Origin: Cellulosimicrobium sp. ES-005
GTDB taxonomy: Bacteria; Actinomycetota; Actinomycetes; Actinomycetales; Cellulomonadaceae
Reading direction: 5' to 3'
NCBI RefSeq assembly: GCF_040448685.1
Contig: NZ_CP159290.1
Span: 1,488,001-1,552,000, forward strand
Length of the DNA stretch: 64,000 nt
The notes below the pieces were generated by a model that did not search any database, was not told the DNA's origin, and saw only the letters and a program-made list of their open reading frames with translations. Of the stretch, positions 57,693 through 64,000 are shown piece by piece. The position numbers were made by a program, and so were the translations under genes. Each line of letters begins with the position of its first letter. Positions within the stretch are counted from its first letter, which is position 1.

Positions 57693-58020
57693 GTCATCGG
57701 TGACGTCCGTTCTGCGGACGCCATCGGGATGGGGCCGACTCGATCGAGGGGTCATCGGTGACCTGAGTGGTGTCGAGGTCACCGATGACCTACGCACTGC
57801 GTAGGTCATCCCGCTCCGCGAGTGCTAGGTGCACCTCGCAGGGCTTCTTCGTTGTATTCCCGGATTCGGGAATAGCGCCACGGCTCCTGCCTCGCGGACG
57901 TCCTGGATTCGGGACGAGTGTCTCGAAGGGTCGCGTTTCGAACGCGACCCTTCCGGCGCTCCTCGGGAGTTCCGAAGAGGCGCTGCACAGTTCTCATCGG
58001 CGCTAACCGAGGAATCTCGG
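57693..58020. repeat. Array of palindromes upstream of the DUF6907-like gene
   Basis: In order: GTCATCGGTGAC (57693-57704) with CGTCCG/CGGACG next to it; GTCATCGGTGACC (57751-57763) pairing perfectly with 57777-57789; GATGACCTACGC (57784-57795) pairing perfectly with 57799-57810; ATTCCCG/CGGGAAT (57856-57862, 57867-57873); AAGGGTCGCGTT (57926-57937) pairing perfectly with 57941-57952; CCGAG/CTCGG (58007-58020). The motif GTCATCGGTGAC occurs three times counting the inverted copy. No credible ORF crosses the region. It looks like a compound operator plus terminators. Confidence 0.7.
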
Positions 58021-58027
58021 ATTTGCA

Positions 58028-58049
58028 CTAGTACGGGATCCCGTACTAG
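58028..58049. promoter_or_regulatory. Perfect 22-bp palindrome
   Basis: CTAGTACGGGA followed immediately by its exact complement, with no spacer. A perfect palindrome this long suggests binding by a symmetric dimeric repressor or a recombinase. It sits between two leftward genes, upstream of the palindrome array. Confidence 0.75.
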
Positions 58050-58067
58050 GTGTGGCGATCGCCGCGC

Positions 58068-58292
58068 TCACTGGACTCGCTCCGGATACGTCAGGCGCGT
58101 CGTCACGACGGGCGTGATCCCGGGCGTCCACCGCACGTCGCACCGGGCAGTGCCGAGGGCGTCAGTGCCGCACGACATGCACGACGGCTCGATCACGAGA
58201 CCAAGCGCAGGCGAGCTGAGGATGAGCGTCCCGTCCGCGGGCGCTCCACACGAGCACCGGGGATCGGTAGGGTTGTGCCCCACGGTCTGCAC
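58068..58292 (-). CDS. Small zinc-ribbon-like protein
   Basis: 74 residues from GTG 58292. C-S-C-G near residue 13-16 and C-M-S-C-G near 38-42 (PRCSCGAPADG; EPSCMSCGTDALG) with strands between them, the layout of a zinc ribbon. First gene of the leftward module. No good ribosome-binding site; supported mainly by the spaced cysteines. Confidence 0.5.
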   Translation of the reverse strand: MQTVGHNPTDPRCSCGAPADGTLILSSPALGLVIEPSCMSCGTDALGTARCDVRWTPGITPVVTTRLTYPERVQ

Positions 58293-58381
58293 CTCTCACT
58301 AGGTGCCCGACCGAGGGCCAGGTTCGCGGTTGCCGCCGCTGCCTGGCCCGACCTGCCTGCGGTCGGGCTCTGGGGAGGCCA

Positions 58382-58399
58382 GTTGCCAACACGTTGCCA
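58382..58399. promoter_or_regulatory. Right arm-type integrase sites
   Basis: GTTGCCA at 58382-58388 and 58393-58399, same orientation, starts 11 bp apart, which is the exact spacing of the left pair at 44924/44935. Both lie within 160 bp of the att core, where phage-type integrases bind with their N-terminal domain. Confidence 0.65.
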
Positions 58400-58411
58400 T
58401 GCGCAACGCGA

Positions 58412-58451
58412 AAGGCCCCCGACCCGGGTTACTTCCCAGGTCAGGGGCCTT
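58412..58451. terminator. Terminator at the right end of the element
   Basis: AAGGCCCCCGACC (58412-58424) pairs with GGTCAGGGGCCTT (58439-58451) with one mismatch. Read leftward it comes 10 bases after the tRNA 3' end carried by the element and is followed by a TTTC tract, so the element brings its own tRNA terminator. Confidence 0.7.
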
Positions 58452-58459
58452 CTCTACGT

Positions 58460-58480
58460 GCTCCCGCGGTAGGACTTGAA
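58460..58480. repeat. attR core of the satellite-like element (right 21-bp direct repeat)
   Basis: Identical to 44782-44802. Here the neighbouring bases continue the tRNA: the T-arm is complete. Confidence 0.88.
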
Positions 58481-58498
58481 CCTACGACCGTCCGGTTA
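58461..58498 (-). pseudogene. tRNA 3' fragment (probably tRNA-Asn)
   Basis: On the minus strand it reads from the base after the anticodon to the discriminator: TAACCGGA (end of anticodon loop and stem), CGGTC variable loop, GTAGG-TTCAAGT-CCTAC T-arm, CGCGGGA acceptor strand, G73. An acceptor ending in A72 needs U1, and with G73 this fits tRNA-Asn. Upstream bases do not make an anticodon arm or D-arm, so the 5' half is missing. It is a by-product of integration by the second element. Confidence 0.7.
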
Positions 58499-58555
58499 CA
58501 CGTCGTCGCTGGTCATCGGCCCGTGGTCACTCGGCCGAGACGTGGAGCGTGCCGC

Positions 58556-58726
58556 GTGAGCGCGGAGCGCGCCGTCGCGGCGCGACTGATCGCGGAGACG
58601 CGGGCGGCAGGGTGGCATGGTGCCGACGTGTACTTCCGCGCCGTGAGCTGCGGCGTACGCCAGGGGTGCGACGAGCGGGCCCTCCGCCTGATCGTCGAGC
58701 GCAGCCGCCGGCTCGATGCCGCGTGA
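58556..58726 (+). CDS. Small hypothetical protein before integrase 2
   Basis: 56 residues from GTG 58556 with GGAG eight bases upstream. Helical, with ARLIAETRAAGWHGADVYFR and two cysteines (VSCGVRQGC). It lies 79 bp before the integrase gene in the same direction. It may be a small recombination accessory; evidence is limited to position and start. Confidence 0.4.
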   Translation: MSAERAVAARLIAETRAAGWHGADVYFRAVSCGVRQGCDERALRLIVERSRRLDAA

Positions 58727-58805
58727 CGGACTTCACGGCCGGGTCGGTCACGTTCGCCCGCTACGCGCCGATCGGCGCGCGATCGCACAGCGGTACGACC
58801 GTCCC

Positions 58806-59597
58806 ATGAACGATGCATGGGGGCTGTACGCCAACGAATACCTCACGTCCCTACGCGCGGCCGGTCGTCGGCCGCTGACGGTTCGGCTGCACGCGCACTA
58901 CCTGCGCCTCCTCGCCGACCACACGGGCGACCCGCGCACGATCACGCTGCAGGTCCTAGAGCGCGCGCTGTCGCGCCCGGATTGGGCGCCCGAGACGCGG
59001 AAGTCCGCGCGGTCCGTGTTCGCCGGCTTCTGCCGGTGGATGCACGGCATGGGCTACCTGGAGGCGGACCCGTCGCGGATGTTGCGTCCGGTACGCGTCC
59101 CGCCGGGGCAGGCGCGACCGATCCCCGAGGCGGTGCTGGAGCGGGCGCTGGGGCTCGCCGACGAGCGCGAGCGGCTGATCCTGCTCCTCGGCGCGCACGG
59201 CGGGCTGCGGGCCGGGGAGATCGCGACCGTGCACACGCGCGACCTGGTCGACGACGTCCTGTACGTGACGGGCAAGGGCGGGAAGACGCGCCTGGTTCCG
59301 CTCGTGGACGACGAGCTCGTGCACGCTATCCGACGTGCGCGCGGGTGGCTCTTCCCGGGCCGCACCGACGGGCACTTGTCGGCCGGGCACGTCTCGGTGC
59401 TCATGTCCCGGCTGCTCCCCGATCACTGGACCGCGCACACGCTCCGCCACCGGGCCGGGACGCGCGCCTACGCCGGCACGCGGGACCTGCTCGCCGTCGG
59501 CGCGTTCCTCGGGCACTCGAAGCCGGAGACCACGCAGAGGTACGTGCAGCTTCCCCAGGACGCACTACGTGCCGTTGCGCGGGCCGCGGCCGCGTGA
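58806..59597 (+). CDS. int: Tyrosine recombinase (integrase) of the second element
   Basis: 263 residues from ATG 58806. Compact: a core-binding domain (LYANEYLTSLRAAGRRPLTV onward, to about 95) and a catalytic domain with R135 (GGLRAGEI), K160 (GKGGKTR), H211-x-x-R214 (HTLRHR), H237 (FLGHSK) and Y246 (QRYVQL). It lacks the N-terminal arm-binding domain seen in the first integrase, so the two recombine by different architectures although they use the same tRNA. No Shine-Dalgarno sequence is obvious. Confidence 0.93.
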   Translation: MNDAWGLYANEYLTSLRAAGRRPLTVRLHAHYLRLLADHTGDPRTITLQVLERALSRPDWAPETRKSARSVFAGFCRWMHGMGYLEADPSRMLRPVRVPPGQARPIPEAVLERALGLADERERLILLLGAHGGLRAGEIATVHTRDLVDDVLYVTGKGGKTRLVPLVDDELVHAIRRARGWLFPGRTDGHLSAGHVSVLMSRLLPDHWTAHTLRHRAGTRAYAGTRDLLAVGAFLGHSKPETTQRYVQLPQDALRAVARAAAA

Positions 59598-59667
59598 CGT
59601 GAAATCCACAGCCTGTGCAAAAAGGACCACACGGACACCCTGATTTGTCAGCAAACCAGGCGGTGGT

Positions 59668-59901
59668 TCATCCGATCTTGGAGCCGAGCGACTCGTGGCA
59701 CATGGTCGCCGCGTCCAGGTACGGGTCCATGTCGTCGGGGTCGAGCGGAGGCGCGGAGGCCATGCACGCCTGGAAACGCTCGTCGTACTCGGCCTGGGAT
59801 ACCTCGGCGCGCCACATGATGAACGCGACGAGGACGAGGACGAACGTGAGGACGGACGCGACGGCGGCGACGATGGGTGCGTAGCGGAGCGCTGTGGTCA
59901 T
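59668..59901 (-). CDS. Small membrane protein
   Basis: 77 residues from ATG 59901, seven bases after TACTGT (minus strand), so possibly leaderless and expressed from its own promoter. One membrane helix (RYAPIVAAVASVLTFVLVLV-AFIMW), then a short acidic domain with two cysteines (FQACMASAPPLD; ATMCHESLG). Placed after the late operon terminator, where lysogeny-expressed accessory genes often lie. It could be a superinfection factor; unproven. Confidence 0.6.
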   Translation of the reverse strand: MTTALRYAPIVAAVASVLTFVLVLVAFIMWRAEVSQAEYDERFQACMASAPPLDPDDMDPYLDAATMCHESLGSKIG

Positions 59902-59921
59902 GGCGGTCACAGTAGCGGCGC

Positions 59922-59955
59922 GAGGGCCACGACCGGGTAACCGGTCGTGGCCCTC
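59922..59955. terminator. Late operon terminator
   Basis: Perfect 15-bp stem GAGGGCCACGACCGG / CCGGTCGTGGCCCTC with a four-base loop, eight bases beyond the end of the leftward late operon. On the plus strand it is followed by a T-rich tract. It separates the late genes from the small membrane gene. Confidence 0.85.
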
Positions 59956-59962
59956 GTTCGTT

Positions 59963-60217
59963 CTACCGTTCGCCTCCCCACCGCTCGTAGAGCCGGTCGA
60001 CGCGGCGGTGGACGGTCCCGAGCCCGGCGCTGACGTCGTCGAGCCGGCGTTCGATGCGGTCGATCGCGTCGCGCATGGACGATCCGTGGTTGGGGGTGAC
60101 CTGCTGCTCGGTGCGGGCGCTCGACGCGGCGGCCGCGCGGGTCTTGATCCACACGACGACGATCGTCGCGAGCTGCGCGACGACGACGCCGGCGAATCCC
60201 CACGAGGCGGTGGTCAC
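59963..60217 (-). CDS. Small phage membrane protein, DUF2746-like
   Basis: 84 residues, GTG overlapping the holin stop (GTGA). One N-terminal helix (GFAGVVVAQLATIVVVWIKT), then a coiled-coil segment (MRDAIDRIERRLDDVSAGLG, TVHRRVDRLYERW). This matches DUF2746-type proteins found with holins in actinophage lysis cassettes; it may modulate the holin. Confidence 0.72.
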   Translation of the reverse strand: MTTASWGFAGVVVAQLATIVVVWIKTRAAAASSARTEQQVTPNHGSSMRDAIDRIERRLDDVSAGLGTVHRRVDRLYERWGGER

Positions 60218-60414
60218 TGCCGCGTGGGGTTGTAGCCGAACGCGAGGGCGTTGGCCGCGCCCGATACCGCGGCCGCGACGGCGGCCCACGCGGGTAGGTC
60301 GAACGCGAGGAGTGACGGCGCGGCCGCGAGGCCGGCGACGATCCCGACGACGTACGCGACAGTCCGCACGGTGGGCGGGACGACGGGCGGGGTGGTGGTC
60401 GTCTCCTGGGTCAT
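60214..60414 (-). CDS. Putative holin
   Basis: 66 residues from ATG 60414 with GAAGGAGGG upstream. Two hydrophobic segments (TVRTVAYVVGIVAGLAAAPS; LPAWAAVAAAVSGAANALAF) and a short polar end. Size, two helices and position right after the endolysin fit a class II holin that times lysis. Confidence 0.75.
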   Translation of the reverse strand: MTQETTTTPPVVPPTVRTVAYVVGIVAGLAAAPSLLAFDLPAWAAVAAAVSGAANALAFGYNPTRQ

Positions 60415-60434
60415 GAGGGACGGCCCTCCTTCTC

Positions 60435-61187
60435 TCAGTAGGTGAGCCCGAGGGCTCGGTGGGTGGCGGGTCCGGCGATGCCGTCCACGGCGAGGCCGGC
60501 GCGGAACTGAAACTCGCGCACCGCTGCCTCGGTCTTGGGGCCGTAGTCGCCGTCGACCGCGAGGTGCTTGGCGTACAGCGGGTAGCGCGTCTTGAGCGTG
60601 CGCTGCAGCCGCTCGACACGGGTGCCGGTCGAGCCGCGCTTGAGCGCCGGCGACGTCGGGGCCGGTGCCGGCTTCGCGGGGGCCGGCTTCGCGGGCGCGG
60701 GGGCCGGCTTCGCCGGGGCGGGCGTCGCGACGCCGCGGGCGAGGGAGTCGAGCCGGGCGAGGTCGAACACACCAGGGCAGGCGGTGTTCTTCCAGTGCTT
60801 GTGCGGCACGAGCGGGAGGTCACCGTAGGTGCGGCGCAGGTCGGCGATCACCTCGGCCGCCGTCGCGTAGACGTCGTCGGTCGCGCGCGGGTCGAGCTCC
60901 AGCCCGATGGACGTCGCGTTCCCGGTGCGGGAGCCGGCGTGCCACGCGGCGTCGTCGGGGTCGACGATGCACGCGGCGCGGCCGGCGTCGATCACGTAGT
61001 GCGCGCTGGAGGTGCCGGCGCGCCGGCAGAGGTGGGACACGACGCCGTCGAACGACGGCTTGGTGGCCGGGTCGCCCCACCAGTGAATGGTGATCGACTC
61101 GACGGTGCGGGGCTGCCCGAACCGCGCCCGGCACTTCGCCGCGGGCGTGAAGTTGGGGCTGTCGTGCTCGGTGATGTAGCGGACCAC
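60435..61187 (-). CDS. Endolysin: N-acetylmuramoyl-L-alanine amidase with peptidoglycan-binding domain
   Basis: 250 residues from GTG 61187. Amidase_2 domain at residues 1-150 with zinc ligands in ITIHWWGD (His), PHKHWKNTACPG (His, Cys) and the SAHYVIDAG strand. A KPAPAP linker (about 155-180) follows, then PG_binding_1 (LKRGSTGTRVERLQRTLKTR ... VDGDYGPKTEAAVREFQ) at the end. It cuts the amide between muramic acid and the stem peptide at lysis. The repeat-rich linker is normal for actinophage lysins. Confidence 0.93.
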   Translation of the reverse strand: MVRYITEHDSPNFTPAAKCRARFGQPRTVESITIHWWGDPATKPSFDGVVSHLCRRAGTSSAHYVIDAGRAACIVDPDDAAWHAGSRTGNATSIGLELDPRATDDVYATAAEVIADLRRTYGDLPLVPHKHWKNTACPGVFDLARLDSLARGVATPAPAKPAPAPAKPAPAKPAPAPTSPALKRGSTGTRVERLQRTLKTRYPLYAKHLAVDGDYGPKTEAAVREFQFRAGLAVDGIAGPATHRALGLTY

Positions 61188-61197
61188 GGGGTGTCTC

Positions 61198-62283
61198 CTA
61201 GGTGGGGTTGCGGGTGGCTAGGGTCATGTCGCCGCCCGGGAAGCGGAACGACACGCGGCGCACGAGCCGGGCGTAGGAGCTCTCGCCGGCCGGTGCGATG
61301 GTCACGGTGTCGCCGGGCTTGACCCAGAGGGCAGCCGCGGCCACGAGCTCCTCGGAGCGGCCGTAGGTGATGACGCGACGCAGCACGGCGAGCGCGGCCG
61401 CGTTGCGGGTGCTCTGCGACGGCGACAGGAGCGACCCGCGCTTGATCGCGAGCGTGACGCGCGGCGCGACGGCGACGCGGTACGGGCCGGTGGTCTGCTC
61501 GGCGTACCCCACGGAGTCATCGCCGTAGCCGAGGTAGACGGCGTTGGCGTAGCCGTCGAACGACAGGACAGGGTCGTAGTCGGTGACGGTCCCGCCGGGG
61601 CCGGTGGCGAGCGTGTGCACGGGCGTGCCGGTCGCGGTCGCCCGGGCGGCGATGCGCCACAGCCCGGTCCGGTCGGCGTACCAGATAGCGCCGGCGGCCT
61701 CGGTCGCGGCCGACAGCGGTTCGGCGGGCGGCGCGACGATGGTCGGGTCCATGGACCGCACCGTGAGCGGCGTCGCCGGCGAGACCGTGCCGTAGTCGAT
61801 CGCGCGCAGCGCGGACCAGGCGGACGGGATCACCTCGGGCAGCACGGCGCCCTCCAGGAAGTCGTCCAAGGGCGTCGCCTCGGCGTAGAGCTCGTGGAGC
61901 TGGTGTAGGTGCATGAGCGTGTCGAGCGAGTACGCGGTGATCGCCACGGTGCCGTTCTCGGGGATCGGCGCGAGCTCGTGCACGACCAGGTAGGCATGCC
62001 ACGGGTGGACGTCGAGCACGCCGTCCAAGTACCGGTAGCCGGCCTCCAGGTGGAGGAAGATGCCGGCGCGGGCGTCGAGCGCGCGCACGGCCGCGGTCGA
62101 CGCCACGGTGAGCTCGACCTGAGTACGCGGGGACAGGGACTCGTCCTCGGTGACGGAGGCGGTGAGCACGTCGAGCGTCACGGGCGACCCGGGCGACGCC
62201 CACGGTTGCGCGGTCGCGTCGAGCACGGGCTGGTAGCCGGTCGCGAGGTCCGTGGTCGCGCGGGCGAGGTAGGGGGCGGTCAC
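61198..62283 (-). CDS. Minor tail protein
   Basis: 361 residues, GTG overlapping the stop of the gene upstream. Beta-rich (TLDVLTASVTEDESLSPRTQ, GTVAITAYSLDTLMHLHQL, FDGYANAVYLGYGDDSVGYA). It ends in a jelly-roll-like or Gp37-type pattern common in siphophage tail-tip proteins (VKPGDTVTIAPAGESSYARL). Position between the distal tail gene and lysin supports a tail-tip or receptor-contacting role. Confidence 0.72.
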   Translation of the reverse strand: MTAPYLARATTDLATGYQPVLDATAQPWASPGSPVTLDVLTASVTEDESLSPRTQVELTVASTAAVRALDARAGIFLHLEAGYRYLDGVLDVHPWHAYLVVHELAPIPENGTVAITAYSLDTLMHLHQLHELYAEATPLDDFLEGAVLPEVIPSAWSALRAIDYGTVSPATPLTVRSMDPTIVAPPAEPLSAATEAAGAIWYADRTGLWRIAARATATGTPVHTLATGPGGTVTDYDPVLSFDGYANAVYLGYGDDSVGYAEQTTGPYRVAVAPRVTLAIKRGSLLSPSQSTRNAAALAVLRRVITYGRSEELVAAAALWVKPGDTVTIAPAGESSYARLVRRVSFRFPGGDMTLATRNPT

Positions 62284-63305
62284 GACGGCGCCACCTCGAC
62301 GTACTCGATGGACACGCGCCAGCGTCGGGGCGTGTCGCGCTGGAGGAAGACGACGTCCGGGCCGGGCTCGGGCGAGGTCGTGACGCGGGTCGCGATGTAG
62401 TCCATGCCGACCTCGGGGTACTCGGTGTCGACGAGCCGGACGACGGCGCCCTGGTGCAGTTCGGCGATCGCGTGCGCGGCCGCGGCGTCGAGCGTGAAGA
62501 GGTCGAGCGTGCCGGAGCGCAGACCGCCCGGCCCGAGGACCGGGATCGGGTCGGGCCGGCCGATCACTTCGAGCGTCGTGTGCCGGGTCGAGACCGGGCC
62601 GGCGTACTCCAGCAGGAGCGGAACGTCCTGCTGGCCGGCGTAGACGGGGACGAAGCTCTGCGAGACGGACAGGTCTGGAACGGCCTGCCAGCGGTACGCG
62701 ATGGTCGGCCATGCGGACGGGGTGCCCCCGTCGAAGTACGGGCGGAGCTCCGTCGTGCTCTCCACTAGTAGGCACGCCACGTCGAGTTGCGCGCCGGCCG
62801 ACCCGGCGCCGTCGGTCGGTCGGATCGCGAGGCCGGCGTTCAGGGTCCCGGGGGTCGTGTCCTGGTCGAGCGGCACGGAGACGCGCGTCCAGGTGTTCGC
62901 GGTGAGTGCAACGGCGGTGGTCGGGCCGTCGAACCAGAACGAGTCGAAGCCGTGCTGGGCGAGGACCTGCACGGTACGGGCCACGCTGGATCGGAGGTAC
63001 GCGCTCACGCGGTAGACCGTGGATGGCCCGACGGCGGCAGGCAGCGCGAGCGGCTCGCGATACCGGACGGTGTAGGTCGTGCCCGCAGAGACCGTGGAGC
63101 GGGTGTACCGGGCGAACCCGGCGCGGCCGTCGGGGCCGTTGCCCGAGTTGCGCACTAACGTTCCTGTGCCGCTCCCGTGGTCGGCCGTGAGCCCGGCTGC
63201 GAGGGCCGAGCCCGTGACGGCGCGTGGCGTCGTCGCGAGGTTGGTCCGCACGGTGGGCGCGCCGGGGACGAGCGCGGCCGCGCGGTCGCGCAGGAAGACG
63301 CTCAT
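62280..63305 (-). CDS. Phage tail protein (distal tail / carbohydrate-binding-like)
   Basis: 341 residues from ATG 63305, overlapping the tape-measure stop (ATGA). The middle third ([60 protein letters not shown]) is a CBM4/9-like beta-sandwich, and the end (TTLEVIGRPDPIPVLGPGGL, GTLDLFTLDAAAAHAIAELH) resembles distal tail proteins. It follows the tape measure, as Dit does. The CBM-like insertion suggests contact with cell-wall polysaccharide. Confidence 0.72.
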   Translation of the reverse strand: MSVFLRDRAAALVPGAPTVRTNLATTPRAVTGSALAAGLTADHGSGTGTLVRNSGNGPDGRAGFARYTRSTVSAGTTYTVRYREPLALPAAVGPSTVYRVSAYLRSSVARTVQVLAQHGFDSFWFDGPTTAVALTANTWTRVSVPLDQDTTPGTLNAGLAIRPTDGAGSAGAQLDVACLLVESTTELRPYFDGGTPSAWPTIAYRWQAVPDLSVSQSFVPVYAGQQDVPLLLEYAGPVSTRHTTLEVIGRPDPIPVLGPGGLRSGTLDLFTLDAAAAHAIAELHQGAVVRLVDTEYPEVGMDYIATRVTTSPEPGPDVVFLQRDTPRRWRVSIEYVEVAPS

Positions 63306-64000
63306 ACGGCGATCCTTTGGTAGCTGAAGTTGACGCGGACGGTCGGTGGCCGCACGCTCGCCGCGGCCCGGTCTGCGGCCTGCTGCGCCTGCCAGGAGTC
63401 GGCGGACATGTAGAACGGCACGGTGCGCGAGGTCGCCACGGAGTTGAGGACCTGGTTGGTCCAGTCGGTGTTCGTGGCCTGCGCGCGCACGGAGACGTCC
63501 TTGCCGCGGATGCGGTCGATCTCGGCCTGGGTGAGCTCGACGCCCTCGGCCTCGACGTCGATCACCTTGCCGTCGGGCATCGCGGCCAACGTGCGGGTCG
63601 CGCCGTCGATGGTGACCTCGAACTCCTGCGCCTTCCCGGTGGACTCGGCGAGCGCGCGCGCCTGGTCGGTGAGTCGCTGGTTCGCGATCGCGTCGACCTC
63701 GGCCTTCGCTTCTGCGGCCTCGGTCGCGGCGCCGAGGGCGTCGGTGTTGTTCTCGTACGCCGAGGTGACGTTGCCGATCGCGTCGCCGAGCCCGCGCGCC
63801 TTCTCGCGCCACTCGTCGGCCTTGGCTGCGGTCTCCTCGGTCGCGAGGCCGTAGTCCTGAATCTGCTGGGCTTCGCGGTCCCAGACCTCGACGGCCTCTT
63901 CGGTCGCCGCGGTGTGTGCTTCGGTGACCTCGGTGAGGGCCTTCTGGTCGCCGGCCATGGCGCGCAGCACGGCGCCGCGCTCGACGCCGAGGGCGTTCGC
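63302..64000 (-). CDS. Phage tail tape measure protein, C-terminal part (runs off the edge)
   Basis: The frame is open at 64000 and ends at 63302, leaving 233 residues. They are helical with repeats of A/E/K-rich segments (TEAHTAATEEAVEVWDREAQ, ATEAAEAKAEVDAIANQRLT). Then comes the VTIDGATRTLAAMPDGKVID and VRAQATNTDWTNQVLNSVAT region, whose small beta repeats are typical of tape-measure C-termini. It ends in a SYQRIAV tail. This is the prophage's own tape measure. It shows no obvious sequence match to the short satellite form at 49883. Confidence 0.78.
   Translation of the reverse strand, partial: ANALGVERGAVLRAMAGDQKALTEVTEAHTAATEEAVEVWDREAQQIQDYGLATEETAAKADEWREKARGLGDAIGNVTSAYENNTDALGAATEAAEAKAEVDAIANQRLTDQARALAESTGKAQEFEVTIDGATRTLAAMPDGKVIDVEAEGVELTQAEIDRIRGKDVSVRAQATNTDWTNQVLNSVATSRTVPFYMSADSWQAQQAADRAAASVRPPTVRVNFSYQRIAV

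Larger units (their letters stand above)
44782..58480. mobile_element. Integrated phage-satellite-like element (13.7 kb)
   Basis: Bounded by exact 21-bp direct repeats (44782-44802 and 58460-58480) matching the 3' end of a tRNA gene, with integrase and paired arm-type repeats next to the ends. Gene order left to right: integrase, zinc-ribbon-like hypothetical, excisionase-like HTH, small ORF, P-loop ATPase, two tiny Cys-rich ORFs, second HTH protein, coiled-coil protein, tape-measure-like protein, SEC-C protein, small ORFs with P27-type small terminase, lipoprotein, leaderless 54-residue ORF, membrane protein, then a leftward module. Capsid, portal, large terminase, baseplate and lysis genes are all absent. 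This composition fits a satellite depending on a helper phage better than a degraded prophage, since short ORFs are intact and overlapping. Confidence 0.8.
58460..64000. mobile_element. Second integrated element: prophage, left part only
   Basis: Starts at a 38-base tRNA 3' fragment and a second, different integrase, then a leftward late operon: tape measure end, two minor tail proteins, amidase endolysin, holin and small membrane proteins. The order and content fit an actinobacterial siphophage. Head and packaging genes would lie beyond the right edge, and the intact tRNA is expected at its far end. Confidence 0.82.

Noticed and set aside
58452-58540. A complete tRNA gene at the element junction
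   Set aside because: The T-arm and acceptor strand are perfect, but the sequence before the anticodon-loop remnant cannot form the anticodon stem, D-arm or 5' acceptor strand. Only the 3' part is present.

Overview
The window looks like the chromosome of a high-GC actinobacterium of the order Micrococcales, probably a Cellulomonas, Cellulosimicrobium or Isoptericola relative. The grounds are the very high GC content, the order hrcA-dnaJ-rsmE-HIT-phoH-ybeY-CorC-era ... recO-uppS ... glyS-dusB ... dgt-dnaG, frequent GTG starts, and many genes whose start codon lies 6-7 nt after a TANNNT hexamer, the layout of leaderless actinobacterial transcripts. The genus is inferred, not shown.

Bases 1-44,780 are ordinary chromosome. 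A membrane protein tail, a DUF3097 gene and an MFS transporter lead into a CIRCE-controlled hrcA with dnaJ. A tightly coupled RNA and ribosome block follows (rsmE, HIT, phoH, ybeY, a CorC-like protein, era). Then come three envelope genes of unknown role, leuA behind a leucine-rich leader peptide, recO-uppS, and a leftward zinc operon (znuA-znuC-znuB-zur-VTT protein) behind a Zur box. Next are glyS, dusB and a maltose/maltodextrin cluster: an alpha-glucosidase and a LacI-type regulator on the minus strand, with malE-malF-malG and a GH13 amylase on the plus strand. LacI-type operators lie on both sides, and there is no malK, so a shared ATPase must serve the transporter. dgt, an AraC-type regulator, dnaG and a second MFS transporter close this part.

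Bases 44,782-58,480 form a 13.7-kb integrated element bounded by exact 21-bp direct repeats derived from the 3' end of a tRNA gene (probably tRNA-Asn). It carries a tyrosine integrase with paired arm-type sites at both ends, an excisionase-like protein, a P-loop ATPase whose gene holds inverted GGTTCC/GGAACC repeats, a tape-measure-like protein, a SEC-C zinc protein, a P27-type small terminase, a lipoprotein and membrane pair, and a reverse-strand module (HIRAN, DUF6907-like) set among unusually dense palindromes. It has no capsid, portal, large terminase or lysis genes. The best reading is a phage satellite.

From about 58,460 to the window end a second element begins in the same tRNA site. 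It has its own integrase, then a leftward late operon of a siphophage-like prophage (tape measure end, two minor tail proteins, amidase endolysin, holin, small membrane proteins), and it runs off the right edge. Satellite and prophage therefore sit in tandem in one attachment site, which makes the prophage a candidate helper.
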